Part shown: piece by piece, positions 42,502 to 50,938 of the stretch
Numbering within the stretch: position 1 is the first letter of the stretch
Layout of the letters: each line of letters begins with the position of its first letter
Source: CAZCQG01 sp964500775
GTDB lineage: Bacteria > Campylobacterota > Campylobacteria > Campylobacterales > CAZCQG01
Length of the DNA stretch: 57,789 nucleotides
Reading direction: 5' to 3'
Assembly: GCA_964500775.1 (NCBI GenBank)
Contig: CAZCQG010000011.1
Span: 1-57,789 of the forward strand
Notes under the pieces: model-generated
Database searches by the model: none
What the model saw: the letters and a program-made list of their open reading frames with translations, nothing else
Told to the model about the DNA's origin: nothing
Made by a program: the position numbers and the translations under genes

Positions 42502-43041
42502 CTAGTTGTCTGTGCCGAGTGTAACTTGTCCGTTAGTGTAGTTATAAGACCACTCTTGTCCGCTATGAATATCAAGACCCGTATCGGTAGGTCCCGCAGC
42601 AGAAGATGCCGGTCCTTCAAACTGACTACCGTTTTGGTCATCTCCGCCACTATATGTAAAATCATCCGCTGACTGCGTAAGGACGTTAATAAAAGTAGCA
42701 TCTCCCGTTGTGCTGACACTATTTGGATTTTGTGCATCGAGGTCAAACGGGTAGTTTCCTGAGCTTAAACAAACAAGCCTTCCTTCGATGCTGATCGATT
42801 TTCGCGTGGTGTCAAATCCGTGTATCGCACCCGCATTGCAGGACGTATTTGCTTCAGCTTTTAAGATAGCACCGCTTTTTATCATAGCGATCCCACCCCT
42901 TACGCCTCCTACGACGCCTTGCTCTGCGGCTACTTTTGCATCATCCTGTACGCCCAAAAACTTTGGTACGGCAGTTGCCGCTAAGATTCCCAAAATAACG
43001 ATAACGAAGATAAGCTCGATAATCGTAAAACCCTTTCTCAT
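42502..43041 (-). CDS. Type IV pilin-like protein (PilA/PilE type)
   Basis: The 179-residue protein has a class III signal: MRKG followed by FTIIELIFVIVILGILAATAVP, with Gly at -1 and Glu at +5, cleaved and methylated by prepilin peptidase. The mature protein has one helix, a variable globular part and cysteines C68 and C91 that may form a disulfide loop. It has a good -10 (TATAAT) and an AAAGGATAC ribosome site. It could be the major pilin, since the other prepilin-like genes nearby are minor types. Its stop directly abuts the truncated ATPase gene. Confidence 0.88.
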   Translation of the reverse strand: MRKGFTIIELIFVIVILGILAATAVPKFLGVQDDAKVAAEQGVVGGVRGGIAMIKSGAILKAEANTSCNAGAIHGFDTTRKSISIEGRLVCLSSGNYPFDLDAQNPNSVSTTGDATFINVLTQSADDFTYSGGDDQNGSQFEGPASSAAGPTDTGLDIHSGQEWSYNYTNGQVTLGTDN

Positions 43042-43071
43042 ATACGTATCCTTTAAAATAAAATTGAATCA

Positions 43072-43077
43072 ATTATA
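43072..43077 (-). promoter_or_regulatory. -10 element of the pilin gene
   Basis: TATAAT on the minus strand, 30 nt before the pilin ATG, in the 76-nt AT-rich spacer after the second pilT gene. No -35 is evident. Confidence 0.5.
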
Positions 43078-43117
43078 TACGCTAAACATAAAAAAAACAT
43101 TAGAAAGGTAAGCCTAT

Positions 43118-44176
43118 TTACACCAATTTACCCTTTATTTCATCTTGTCTATTACTGTATTGTAGGGCGTTTTCTTTAGAAATTACTTTTTCGTTTACCA
43201 ACCGTAATAACTCTTGATTTTGCGTGATCATTCCCGATCCCGATTGTCCTATCATCATTTGAGAAGGTATCTGATGAACCTTGTTTTCTCGGATGAGATT
43301 GCCGATCGCCGGGGTATTTATCATTATCTCCGGCACACACGCTCTGCCGCCGCCTATCTTGGGGACGAGGACTTGCGAGATAGATGCGATGAGGGTAGAA
43401 GAGAGTTGTGCACGTATTTGCGGCTGTACGTTCCCCTCAAAGACATCCACGATTCTGTTTATCGTAGAGGGTGCGGAGTTGGTATGGAGCGTACCGAGTA
43501 CGAGGTGTCCCGTCTCTGCTGCCGTGAGTGCCGCGGCAATGGTCTCTTTATCCCGCATCTCACCCACTAGTATAATATCGGGGTCTTCTCTTAGGGCGGC
43601 TTTGATAGCTCTAGCGAAACTGCTCGTATCTTCTCCGACCGTTCTATGCGAAAAGAGTGCTTTCCTTTTTTCGTGGAGGAACTCTACGGGGTCTTCGATA
43701 GTGAGAATGTGTTTTCTTTCGGTTTGATTTACTTCGTTGAGCATGGCGTTGAGGGTAGTCGTTTTCCCGCTGCCGGTTGGACCGGTCACGAGTATTAGCC
43801 CTTTTTCTCTATGAAGTATCTCTTTGTATACGGGCGGCGCACCCAAGTCCTCCAAGCTGGGCACTTTACTGGGGATGACCCTAAAAGCCGCGGCGATATT
43901 TCCGAGGCTAACGTAGTAGTTGCACCGAAATCTGCCGAATTCAGGGAGGGTAATCGCGAAGTCTAGCTCTTTGGTCTCCTCAAAGCTTGCTTTTTGATGC
44001 TCGTTGATGAGGCTATAGCAGATGTTTTCTGCCTCTTTTCTCGTAAACGGAGGGAGATCAAGCGGCACAAGCCGCCCGTCAATCCGCACTTGCGGCTCGC
44101 TCCCTACAACGATGTGTAAGTCCGAGGCTTTGTACGAGAGGACGGTTTTGAGTAGCGTGCGTATGTCTATTTCCAT
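43118..44176 (-). CDS. pilT: PilT-family twitching motility ATPase (paralogue 2)
   Basis: This is a canonical-length (352 residues) pilus retraction ATPase. It has Walker A GPTGSGKT at 132-139, ILTIEDPVEFLH, ALREDPDIILVGEMRD, TGHLVLGTLHTNSAPSTINR, and PAIGNLIREN in place of AIRNLIRE. AAGGAG lies 6 nt before the ATG. It is the last gene of the run that begins with the four pseudopilin genes, so it is likely the main retraction motor for that machine, while the 39336 paralogue may play a PilU-like role. Confidence 0.92.
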   Translation of the reverse strand: MEIDIRTLLKTVLSYKASDLHIVVGSEPQVRIDGRLVPLDLPPFTRKEAENICYSLINEHQKASFEETKELDFAITLPEFGRFRCNYYVSLGNIAAAFRVIPSKVPSLEDLGAPPVYKEILHREKGLILVTGPTGSGKTTTLNAMLNEVNQTERKHILTIEDPVEFLHEKRKALFSHRTVGEDTSSFARAIKAALREDPDIILVGEMRDKETIAAALTAAETGHLVLGTLHTNSAPSTINRIVDVFEGNVQPQIRAQLSSTLIASISQVLVPKIGGGRACVPEIMINTPAIGNLIRENKVHQIPSQMMIGQSGSGMITQNQELLRLVNEKVISKENALQYSNRQDEIKGKLV

Positions 44177-44195
44177 TGATGCTCCTTGTGGTAAA

Positions 44196-44972
44196 TTAAA
44201 AACCTAAACAATCGACTCTAGCGTTGACTTCGCGTACAAAGCCCGTTATCGGCTCGATACAAAGGAAGCGTTCTTCGGCTGTATTATCACAGAAGATTCT
44301 GATAAAAAAACTTTGTGTCATATTTTTCATAAGGTAGTCATAGCCGCTTTCAGAATTTTGTGTATCGAGATAGTGATAATGGGGTGACCCGTGAGAATCA
44401 AACAGGATTCTCATAGACGTATTCCATGCTAAACCGTAAATTCCTTTACTATCGGTGGTATCTAAGTAGCAGCCAAAATATTCTTTTAGATTTAGTTCCT
44501 TTGCATAGTTTGGAATACGGTCCGTCCAGTCGTTGCCCGTGAGATACGTGCCTTCCAACGGGTCTTTTGCGATATTTTCATAAGATTCTTCGGAGGCAGG
44601 TATATTTATGCTTCTATCAAAGCTATCGGCAGTATGCCAAGGAATATCTCTGAAAATCGAATAGTAAAATTCTCTAAAGCCGTTCGGCTCGGTTTGATTG
44701 AAATGAAAAACGATTTGCCATCTTTTTTTATACCAAAATTGCACTTCTCTATTTTGTGTAATACCGTTTGCGTATTCGGAAAAATTCGCGCTTGGGATGT
44801 ATACGTCATCAGTCATAGCAAGGTGTTGCGTGTATCTTATATGTTTGATAAGTTGATCGGTCACTTCTTGGATCTGTGAGCCGCTATTTATCCGCTCATA
44901 TGCCGCGACGGCGATTATGGAGACGATGATGATGATCATTACAAGCTCAATCAGAGTAAAAGATCTTCTCAT
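44196..44972 (-). CDS. Minor pseudopilin, prepilin-type N-terminus
   Basis: The 258-residue protein starts MRRS-FTLIELVMIIIIVSIIAVAAYERI, a class III signal with Ser at -1 and Glu at +5. The large globular part (over 220 residues) has cysteines C192, C238, C246 and C256 and aromatic-rich beta segments. It overlaps the preceding gene by 4 nt and lies 19 nt before pilT. Size and position fit a FimU/GspH/PilW-type tip subunit or a competence pseudopilin such as CtsG, but I cannot choose. Confidence 0.82.
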   Translation of the reverse strand: MRRSFTLIELVMIIIIVSIIAVAAYERINSGSQIQEVTDQLIKHIRYTQHLAMTDDVYIPSANFSEYANGITQNREVQFWYKKRWQIVFHFNQTEPNGFREFYYSIFRDIPWHTADSFDRSINIPASEESYENIAKDPLEGTYLTGNDWTDRIPNYAKELNLKEYFGCYLDTTDSKGIYGLAWNTSMRILFDSHGSPHYHYLDTQNSESGYDYLMKNMTQSFFIRIFCDNTAEERFLCIEPITGFVREVNARVDCLGF

Positions 44973-45352
44973 GGCTTTATCAACAACCTTTGCGTTATGG
45001 TGTAGTTAATATCCGAAGGGGGGGTCTTGCCGATAATGTCGGCGAGCACCGTGCCGTTACTATCTTCTATCGATACTGCTCCTTGCAGTGGGGTGAAGTG
45101 GATAAAGAAAAAATAATTGTCATCAAATGTGATATTGAGATCCGATTCTGCGCTGCTTCTCGCTTGATCGCCGCTAAGCCATAGCGTCCCTAGCTCTATA
45201 GCACTTTGGGCGTAGAGTCGCATTTGTGCACGGATGTGCTCATCGGTGGAGACCTTGATGTCTTGAGCGGAGGTTTTGAGCGAGTAGAGCATAATAGTCG
45301 ACATCAGCACGAGGACAAATATCGCATATATAAGTGAAAAACCTCTTCTCAT
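44969..45352 (-). CDS. PilX/GspK-like minor pseudopilin without Glu5
   Basis: The 127-residue protein begins MRRG-FSLIYAIFVLVLMSTIMLYSL. It has Gly at -1, but position +5 is Tyr instead of the conserved Glu, as in GspK/PilX-type tip subunits that need no Glu5 contact. The rest is a short beta-rich domain without cysteines. It sits in the middle of four overlapping pseudopilin genes and shares 4 nt with each neighbour. Confidence 0.72.
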   Translation of the reverse strand: MRRGFSLIYAIFVLVLMSTIMLYSLKTSAQDIKVSTDEHIRAQMRLYAQSAIELGTLWLSGDQARSSAESDLNITFDDNYFFFIHFTPLQGAVSIEDSNGTVLADIIGKTPPSDINYTITQRLLIKP

Positions 45353-46251
45353 AGCCCCACCGTCCCCTCTTTGCAGAAGTGGACATCTACGACGGAGGTA
45401 TTTTTATCTAGGCAAATTTTAAATCGTACTGCACCGCCGCTACTCTCACCCCAAAATTCAAAACTATTTATATCGTCGGAGATGAGATTTGATCTTGTGT
45501 TCGGGTCGTTGGTATGGTCGTAATTATTAGGATTCCAAGGTCGAAAATTATCATGGAAAACCAATGTGTCATTAACAAATTCTACCGCGTACGCCGAGTA
45601 AGAGAGAGAGAATCGCTCCCCTATAAAAGGAGGATTGCCGTAAAGTTCTATATCGGTATCGCTAATATCGGTCACGGGAAAAAGTGAGGTGGGAGGAAAT
45701 TGCCAAAATCTTGTATCAGCATTCCCTTCTTGATTCGCATACGGAAAATAGAGTACCGTCCTATTATAGTCCACACCGCCCAGTATACCCGTCAAAGGAA
45801 TCGCTCCGGTAATATTTCCTTCGATAATGTCGATGCAGGAGAGATTATTATCTAATTGTGAAACGGTGATATTTCTATCGCTACTTTGTTCTATATTAGC
45901 TAGTCCATTATAACAAGGGAGATTCATAGTACCGTTCCAAACGCCTTGGATACTTTCGGTATCTATCCCTATCCATTGGATGATAGTTGCGCCGTTCCCT
46001 CTGTCAAGGTCTTTTATATCCGTATGTGCACCATCCACTATACTCTCGGGTATAGCGTTGCCCATTTTTTTCTCTATGAGTTCAAAGATATAGTTTGCTT
46101 TTGACTGGAGAGCGGAGGTCTCTCTTTGGGTAACGTAGTCTTTGTAGACGATGAGGACGAGATCACTACTGATCGCTCCAACGATACCCAAAACGGCTAT
46201 GACGAAGACAAGCTCGATGAGGGTAAAAGCCCTTTTAATTTGGCTTGACAA
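45349..46251 (-). CDS. Minor pseudopilin (PilW/GspJ-like)
   Basis: The 300-residue protein starts with a TTG and reads MSSQIKRA-FTLIELVFVIAVLGIVGAIS, a class III signal with Ala at -1, which is common in Campylobacterota. The long globular part has five or more cysteines (for example LSCIDII, FKICLDK, HFCKEG) and many Asn/Asp repeats. The size suggests a PilW or GspJ-like tip component. It overlaps the upstream gene by 17 nt. Confidence 0.8.
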   Translation of the reverse strand: MSSQIKRAFTLIELVFVIAVLGIVGAISSDLVLIVYKDYVTQRETSALQSKANYIFELIEKKMGNAIPESIVDGAHTDIKDLDRGNGATIIQWIGIDTESIQGVWNGTMNLPCYNGLANIEQSSDRNITVSQLDNNLSCIDIIEGNITGAIPLTGILGGVDYNRTVLYFPYANQEGNADTRFWQFPPTSLFPVTDISDTDIELYGNPPFIGERFSLSYSAYAVEFVNDTLVFHDNFRPWNPNNYDHTNDPNTRSNLISDDINSFEFWGESSGGAVRFKICLDKNTSVVDVHFCKEGTVGL

Positions 46252-46855
46252 GGGGCGCTTCTTTGCCTATGTTGGCGGAATAATAGTAGTAGTTCGTGAT
46301 GGCGTTGCCGTTTGCACTATCGGTCACGGCGATACGTATCCTTTTTATGCCTGTAGTTTGAGCAGCAATGTTTGCGCTTTGGTATGTCATAGCGACCGTA
46401 GCATTTTGATAGGGGGCATACTCGACGGTGACGGTCGTAGTGAAACCATCACTTAGGGCATCCGTAGATCCGTCAAAGTCGTCTATATCATTAAAACTAC
46501 CGTCCGCCTCACCGTCATTGCCGATGGCTGTAGCGACATTAGCGGAGCATACTCTGTGATAGTCTACCGCGTAATGTCCTGCCCTAGGGCACATCAGCTC
46601 CGTGCCTGCATCGTCTTGCTGTGTATGGAGTACCGAATAAAAACCGAGGTTTACCAAATCATTTGCGTTCGCTTCATCCCACGCAAAATTTTTAATAATA
46701 TTTATTTTGGAAATAGCGTGGTTGTAGCCGCGGCTCTCCATAAAATGCTCCAAAGACCTACTTGAGGAAAAAATAATAGTCGGCACGCTCAAAAATGCGA
46801 CACCGATGATAACGATGGTAAAAATAAGCTCTATCAAACTAAAAGCTTTTTTCAA
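46235..46855 (-). CDS. Minor pseudopilin (PilV/GspI-like)
   Basis: The 206-residue protein starts MKKA-FSLIELIFTIVIIGVAFLSVP, with Ala at -1 and Glu at +5. It is the first gene of the pseudopilin-pilT run. Start is TTG with AGAGGA 3-4 nt upstream; no ATG is near. Cysteines C83 and C97 (ELMCPRAGHY, HRVCSANV) may pair. The promoter lies in the spacer shared with tkt. Confidence 0.8.
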   Translation of the reverse strand: MKKAFSLIELIFTIVIIGVAFLSVPTIIFSSSRSLEHFMESRGYNHAISKINIIKNFAWDEANANDLVNLGFYSVLHTQQDDAGTELMCPRAGHYAVDYHRVCSANVATAIGNDGEADGSFNDIDDFDGSTDALSDGFTTTVTVEYAPYQNATVAMTYQSANIAAQTTGIKRIRIAVTDSANGNAITNYYYYSANIGKEAPLVKPN

Positions 46856-46887
46856 AGTCCTCTCCCTTGCTTTGGCGACCTCGGTAA

Positions 46888-46893
46888 ATTTTA
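46888..46893 (-). promoter_or_regulatory. -10 element of the pseudopilin operon
   Basis: TAAAAT on the minus strand, 33 nt before the TTG start of the first pseudopilin gene. It forms part of a GGTAAA-T-TTTACC palindrome (46883-46895) and flanks the inverted repeat shared with tkt. Confidence 0.45.
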
Positions 46894-46894
46894 C

Positions 46895-46910
46895 CCTAAA
46901 ATGTTTTAGG
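46895..46910. promoter_or_regulatory. Inverted repeat between divergent tkt and pseudopilin promoters
   Basis: CCTAAAA-TG-TTTTAGG is a perfect 7-bp inverted repeat lying between the two outward-facing -10 elements, 1 nt from each. It occupies the spacer/-35 region of both promoters and is a candidate operator for one regulator acting on both genes. Confidence 0.5.
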
Positions 46911-46911
46911 A

Positions 46912-46917
46912 TATAAT
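46912..46917 (+). promoter_or_regulatory. -10 element of tkt
   Basis: A consensus TATAAT lies 34 nt before the tkt ATG, in the divergent spacer. Confidence 0.6.
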
Positions 46918-46951
46918 CCGCGAAATATTTACTACACTACAGGTTGCATTT

Positions 46952-49059
46952 ATGACAAATATCCCCGATTCTTCTTTACTCAAAAATATGGCTAACACCG
47001 TGCGATTCCTCGCCGCGGATATGGTGCAAAACGCCAATAGCGGACACCCCGGCGCTCCTATGGGGCTGGCGGACATCGTGAGCGTTTTGACGTTTCACTT
47101 AAAAGCAAATCCAAAAAATCCTAAATGGCTCAATAGAGACCGCATCGTCTTTAGCGGGGGGCATACGAGTGCGATGATATATTCGCTGCTGCATCTTTGG
47201 GGCTATAAAGTCGATTTGGAAGACCTAAAGAGATTTCGACAGTTTGGGAGTAATACCCCGGGGCACCCGGAATACGGACATACCGACGGACTTGAGATCA
47301 CCACGGGACCGCTAGGGCAGGGCGTGGCAAATGCCGTGGGATTTGCGATGGCGGGGAAATATGCCGCGAATATCTTGAACCGAGAAAATGCGCATATCAT
47401 CGATCATAAAGTCTATTGCCTTTGCGGGGACGGTGACTTGCAAGAGGGAATCAGCTACGAATCGTGCTCGCTCGCGGGGCATAACCGTTTGGATAACCTC
47501 GTCCTCATCTATGACAGCAACGACATTACCATCGAAGGTAAGGTAAGTATCGCTTTTAGCGAAGATGTGGAAAAAAGGTTTGAAGCTATAGGTTTTGCCG
47601 TGACTACGATAGACGGGCACGATTTCGCCCAAATAAACGACGCGCTCAACTTCGCCAAAACAAGCACCAAGCCGACCCTCATCATCGCTAAAACCAAAAT
47701 CGCCAAGGGAGCGAAGAATCTCGAAGGGAGTCACAAGACCCACGGCGCGCCGCTAGGTCAAGCCGAGATAGACGCCAGTAAAGAGGCGGCGGGATTCCCG
47801 AATGAAAAGTTTTATATTAGCCCCGAAGCGAAATATGGATTCTCCTACCTCGCAGAGAATGGCGAGATATGGGAAAAAGAGTGGAATCACAGACTTTTGG
47901 AGCTGCCGTATAAAGAGCAAAATGAGCTTTTAAACAGGCTACAAAACCCTGATTTTTCAGCTATTGCGTATCCGAGTTTTGAGCTAGGGAGCAAGGTCGC
48001 CACGAGAGATAGTAACGGCAAAATAATAAACGCTATCAGTAAAGCGCTCCCTTCTTTCATCGGCGGTAGTGCGGATCTCGCACCATCAAACAAGACCGAA
48101 TTGGAGGGTGCAGGTGATTTTCCAAAAGGGAAAAATATCCGATTCGGCATCCGCGAACACGCGATGGCGAGCATCACCAACGCCATCGCCAATTACGGTT
48201 TGTTCTTGCCGTTTTGCTCCACGTTTTTTGTATTTAGCGACTATATGGCGCCCGCGGTGCGTGTAGCTTCACTTATGAAAAGTAAGGAGTTTTTCATCTG
48301 GACGCACGACAGTATCGGTGTGGGCGAAGACGGCGCGACGCACCAGCCTATCGAGCATTTGAGCCATTTTAGAGCACTCCCCAATTTCTATACTTTTAGA
48401 CCTGCTGACGCGAATGAAAATATCGCGTGCTGGCAGACGGCGCTTGAACTTGATGCGCCGAGCGGATTTGTCCTTTCGCGTCAAGGATTGAAAGTAGTGA
48501 GTGAATCAAATAACCTCACAAACGTCAAAAAAGGGGGCTATGTTCTCAAAGACGCAAATGACGCAAAGGTGACCCTTCTCTCTAGCGGAAGTGAAGTGGA
48601 AATGTGTTTAGAATCTGCCGCGCTCTTAGAATCGCAAGGCATCGCTACAAAAGTAGTGAGCGTCCCGTGTTTCGACCTCCTTATCGAGCAGGAGAAAAGC
48701 TACCTAAAATCGCTCTTCGGTGATACCTATGTCGTGGCGGTAGAAGCGAGCCGCGGACTAGAATGGTACAAACTTGCCGATGAGGTAATAGGGATGGAGA
48801 GCTTCGGCGCGAGCGCCCCTGCGGAGCAATTGTTCGAGCATTTTGGATTCACCCCGCNNNNNNNNNNNNNNNNNNNNNNNNNNNNNNNNNNNNNNNNNNN
48901 NNNNNNNNNNNNNNNNNNNNNNNNNNNNNNNNNNNNNNNNNNNNNNNNNNNNNNNNNTTCGGCGCGAGCGCCCCTGCGGAGCAATTGTTCGAGCATTTTG
49001 GATTCACCCCGCGCAAGATAGCGGAACGCGTGATAGGTCACTTGGAAGGAAAATCTTGA
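46952..49059 (+). CDS. tkt: Transketolase (interrupted by an assembly gap)
   Basis: Transketolase is a TPP enzyme of the non-oxidative pentose phosphate pathway. Visible motifs are NSGHPGAPMGLAD near residue 30, the TPP-binding GDGDLQEGISYE near 154, and GVGEDGATHQPIEHL near 455. The frame runs to 48857, meets a run of 100 N, and resumes at 48958 in another frame with the same 55 bases that precede the gap. Removing the Ns and one copy gives 1953 nt (650 residues plus stop), ending RKIAERVIGHLEGKS, a normal length. So the gene is intact in the organism and only appears broken here. Confidence 0.95.
48858..48957. other. Assembly gap (100 N) flanked by a 55-bp duplicated end
   Basis: Exactly 100 N. 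The 55 bases before the gap (48803-48857) are identical to the 55 after it (48958-49012). This is the pattern of two contig ends overlapping by one k-mer of 55 that a scaffolder joined with a placeholder instead of merging. Confidence 0.95.
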
Positions 49060-49064
49060 AAAAA

Positions 49065-49117
49065 GCACCAAGGGTGCGCGGGCACTCTGCCGAAGAGTCC
49101 TTGAAGGGCTTTGCCCT
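49065..49117 (+). promoter_or_regulatory. GC-rich spacer with short hairpins between tkt and lepA
   Basis: The 75-nt spacer contains GCACC-AAG-GGTGC (49065-49077) and AGGGC-TTT-GCCCT (49105-49117), each a perfect 5-bp stem, with a GC content higher than the flanking genes. Function is unclear: a weak terminator/attenuator before lepA or a small palindromic repeat. Confidence 0.3.
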
Positions 49118-49134
49118 GAAAGGGGTAAAATAAA

Positions 49135-50925
49135 ATGAATAACATACGGAATTTTTCCATCATTGCGCATATAGATCACGGTAAGAGTACGCTAGCAGAT
49201 AGACTCATACAAGAGTGCGGTGCAGTGACACAGCGTGAGATGCGCGCGCAGATGATGGACACTATGGACATCGAAAAAGAGCGCGGCATCACGATAAAAG
49301 CCCAAAGCGTGCGCCTCATCTACAAAAAAGAGGGTAAAGAGTATATCCTCAATCTCATCGACACCCCCGGGCACGTCGATTTTAGCTACGAAGTGAGCCG
49401 CTCTCTCGCCTCTTGTGAAGGAGCACTCCTCGTCGTGGATGCGAGCCAAGGGGTGGAAGCCCAGACCATCGCCAACGTTTACATCGCCCTCGATAACGAC
49501 CTCGAAATCCTCCCTGTTATCAACAAAATAGACCTTCCCGCCGCCGAGCCCGAGCGGGTCAAAGAGGAGATAGAGCATACTATCGGATTGGATTGTTCCC
49601 ACGCGTTGCATGTCAGCGCCAAGGCGGGCATCGGGATAAAAGAGCTGCTAGATAAAATAGTAGAGCAGATTCCCCCGCCGCAAGGCGACCCAAATGCAAG
49701 TGCGAAGGCGATCATCTATGACAGTTGGTTTGACAACTATCTCGGCGCGTTGGCACTCGTGCGGGTGTTTGACGGTGCTATCAAAAAAGGGCAGGAGATA
49801 CTTGTCATGGGGACGGGGAAAAAACATGAGGTACTAGATCTTATGTACCCGCATCCGCTATTGCAGGCAAAAACCCCCGAGATACAGAGCGGCGAGGTGG
49901 GTATCGTAGTGCTTGGTCTTAAAAACGTCAAAGACATCGCCGTGGGCGATACAATGACCGATGCAAGACACCCGACCAAAGAGCCGGTAGAGGGATTTGA
50001 GCCGGCTAAGCCGTTTGTGTTCGCAGGGCTCTATCCGATAGAAACCGACAAGTTTGAAGACTTGCGTGATGCGCTAGATAAGCTCAAACTCAATGATTCT
50101 TCTATCCAGTATGAGCCTGAAACCTCCGTGGCGCTTGGATTTGGATTCCGTGTGGGATTCTTGGGATTATTGCATATGGAAGTGGTCAAGGAGCGCTTGG
50201 AGCGGGAGTTTGACATCGATCTCATCGCTACGGCACCCACCGTGACCTACCACGTCTATATGACTGACGGCAGTAAAATAGATGTCCAAAATCCTAGCCA
50301 ACTTCCGCCGCAACAAAAGATAGAACGCATCGAAGAGCCCTATGTCAAAGGGACGGTATTGGTACCCGTCGATTTTCTCGGGAACGTCATCACCCTTTTT
50401 AACAATAGACGCGGACGACAGATCAAAATGGACTACATCACTCCGACGCGCGTGATGCTTGTGTATGAGATTCCTACCAATGAGATCGTGATGGATTTTT
50501 ATGACAAGCTCAAATCGACTACCAAAGGATACGCGAGCTTCGACTACGAACCTATCGGCTACAAAGTGGGCGACCTCATCAAACTCGATATCCTTGTAGC
50601 GGGCGAAGCAGTCGATGCACTCTCCATCATCGTCCCCGAAGAAAAAGCCTACAACAAAGGGCGCGACCTCGTAAAAAGTATGAAAGAACTTATTCCTAGA
50701 CAGCTCTTTGAGGTAGCCGTGCAGGCAAGTATCGGCAACAAGGTCATCGCCAGAGAAACCGTCAAATCAATGGGCAAAAACGTCACCGCCAAATGCTACG
50801 GCGGCGACATCACGAGAAAAAGAAAACTCCTAGAAAAACAAAAAGAGGGGAAAAAACGGATGAAGGCCATCGGCAGGGTAGAACTGCCGCAAGAGGCATT
50901 CTTATCGGTGTTGAAGATAGATTAA
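49135..50925 (+). CDS. lepA: Elongation factor 4 (LepA)
   Basis: LepA is a ribosome-bound GTPase that back-translocates or helps initiation and assembly. The 596-residue protein has the G1 motif AHIDHGKST, G3 DTPGHVD, G4 NKID, the elongation-factor domains and the LepA-specific C-terminal domain (GGDITRKRKLLEKQKEGKKRMK region, landmark CYGGDITRKRKLL). It follows tkt by 75 nt and is convergent with the FAH-family gene. Confidence 0.97.
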   Translation: MNNIRNFSIIAHIDHGKSTLADRLIQECGAVTQREMRAQMMDTMDIEKERGITIKAQSVRLIYKKEGKEYILNLIDTPGHVDFSYEVSRSLASCEGALLVVDASQGVEAQTIANVYIALDNDLEILPVINKIDLPAAEPERVKEEIEHTIGLDCSHALHVSAKAGIGIKELLDKIVEQIPPPQGDPNASAKAIIYDSWFDNYLGALALVRVFDGAIKKGQEILVMGTGKKHEVLDLMYPHPLLQAKTPEIQSGEVGIVVLGLKNVKDIAVGDTMTDARHPTKEPVEGFEPAKPFVFAGLYPIETDKFEDLRDALDKLKLNDSSIQYEPETSVALGFGFRVGFLGLLHMEVVKERLEREFDIDLIATAPTVTYHVYMTDGSKIDVQNPSQLPPQQKIERIEEPYVKGTVLVPVDFLGNVITLFNNRRGRQIKMDYITPTRVMLVYEIPTNEIVMDFYDKLKSTTKGYASFDYEPIGYKVGDLIKLDILVAGEAVDALSIIVPEEKAYNKGRDLVKSMKELIPRQLFEVAVQASIGNKVIARETVKSMGKNVTAKCYGGDITRKRKLLEKQKEGKKRMKAIGRVELPQEAFLSVLKID

Positions 50926-50936
50926 GATCTATCTTC
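50913..50936. terminator. Hairpin at the lepA stop, between convergent genes
   Basis: GAAGATAGAT-TAAG-ATCTATCTTC is a perfect 10-bp stem whose 4-nt loop contains the lepA stop codon. It ends 3 nt before the opposing stop at 50939. No T-run follows on the plus strand, so a bidirectional or 3'-end-protecting role is likely rather than a classic terminator. Confidence 0.5.
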
Positions 50937-50938
50937 CC

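Noticed and set aside
48958..49012. A 55-bp tandem repeat within tkt
   Set aside because: The identical copies flank a run of exactly 100 N and would shift the frame; contig-end overlap explains both facts.
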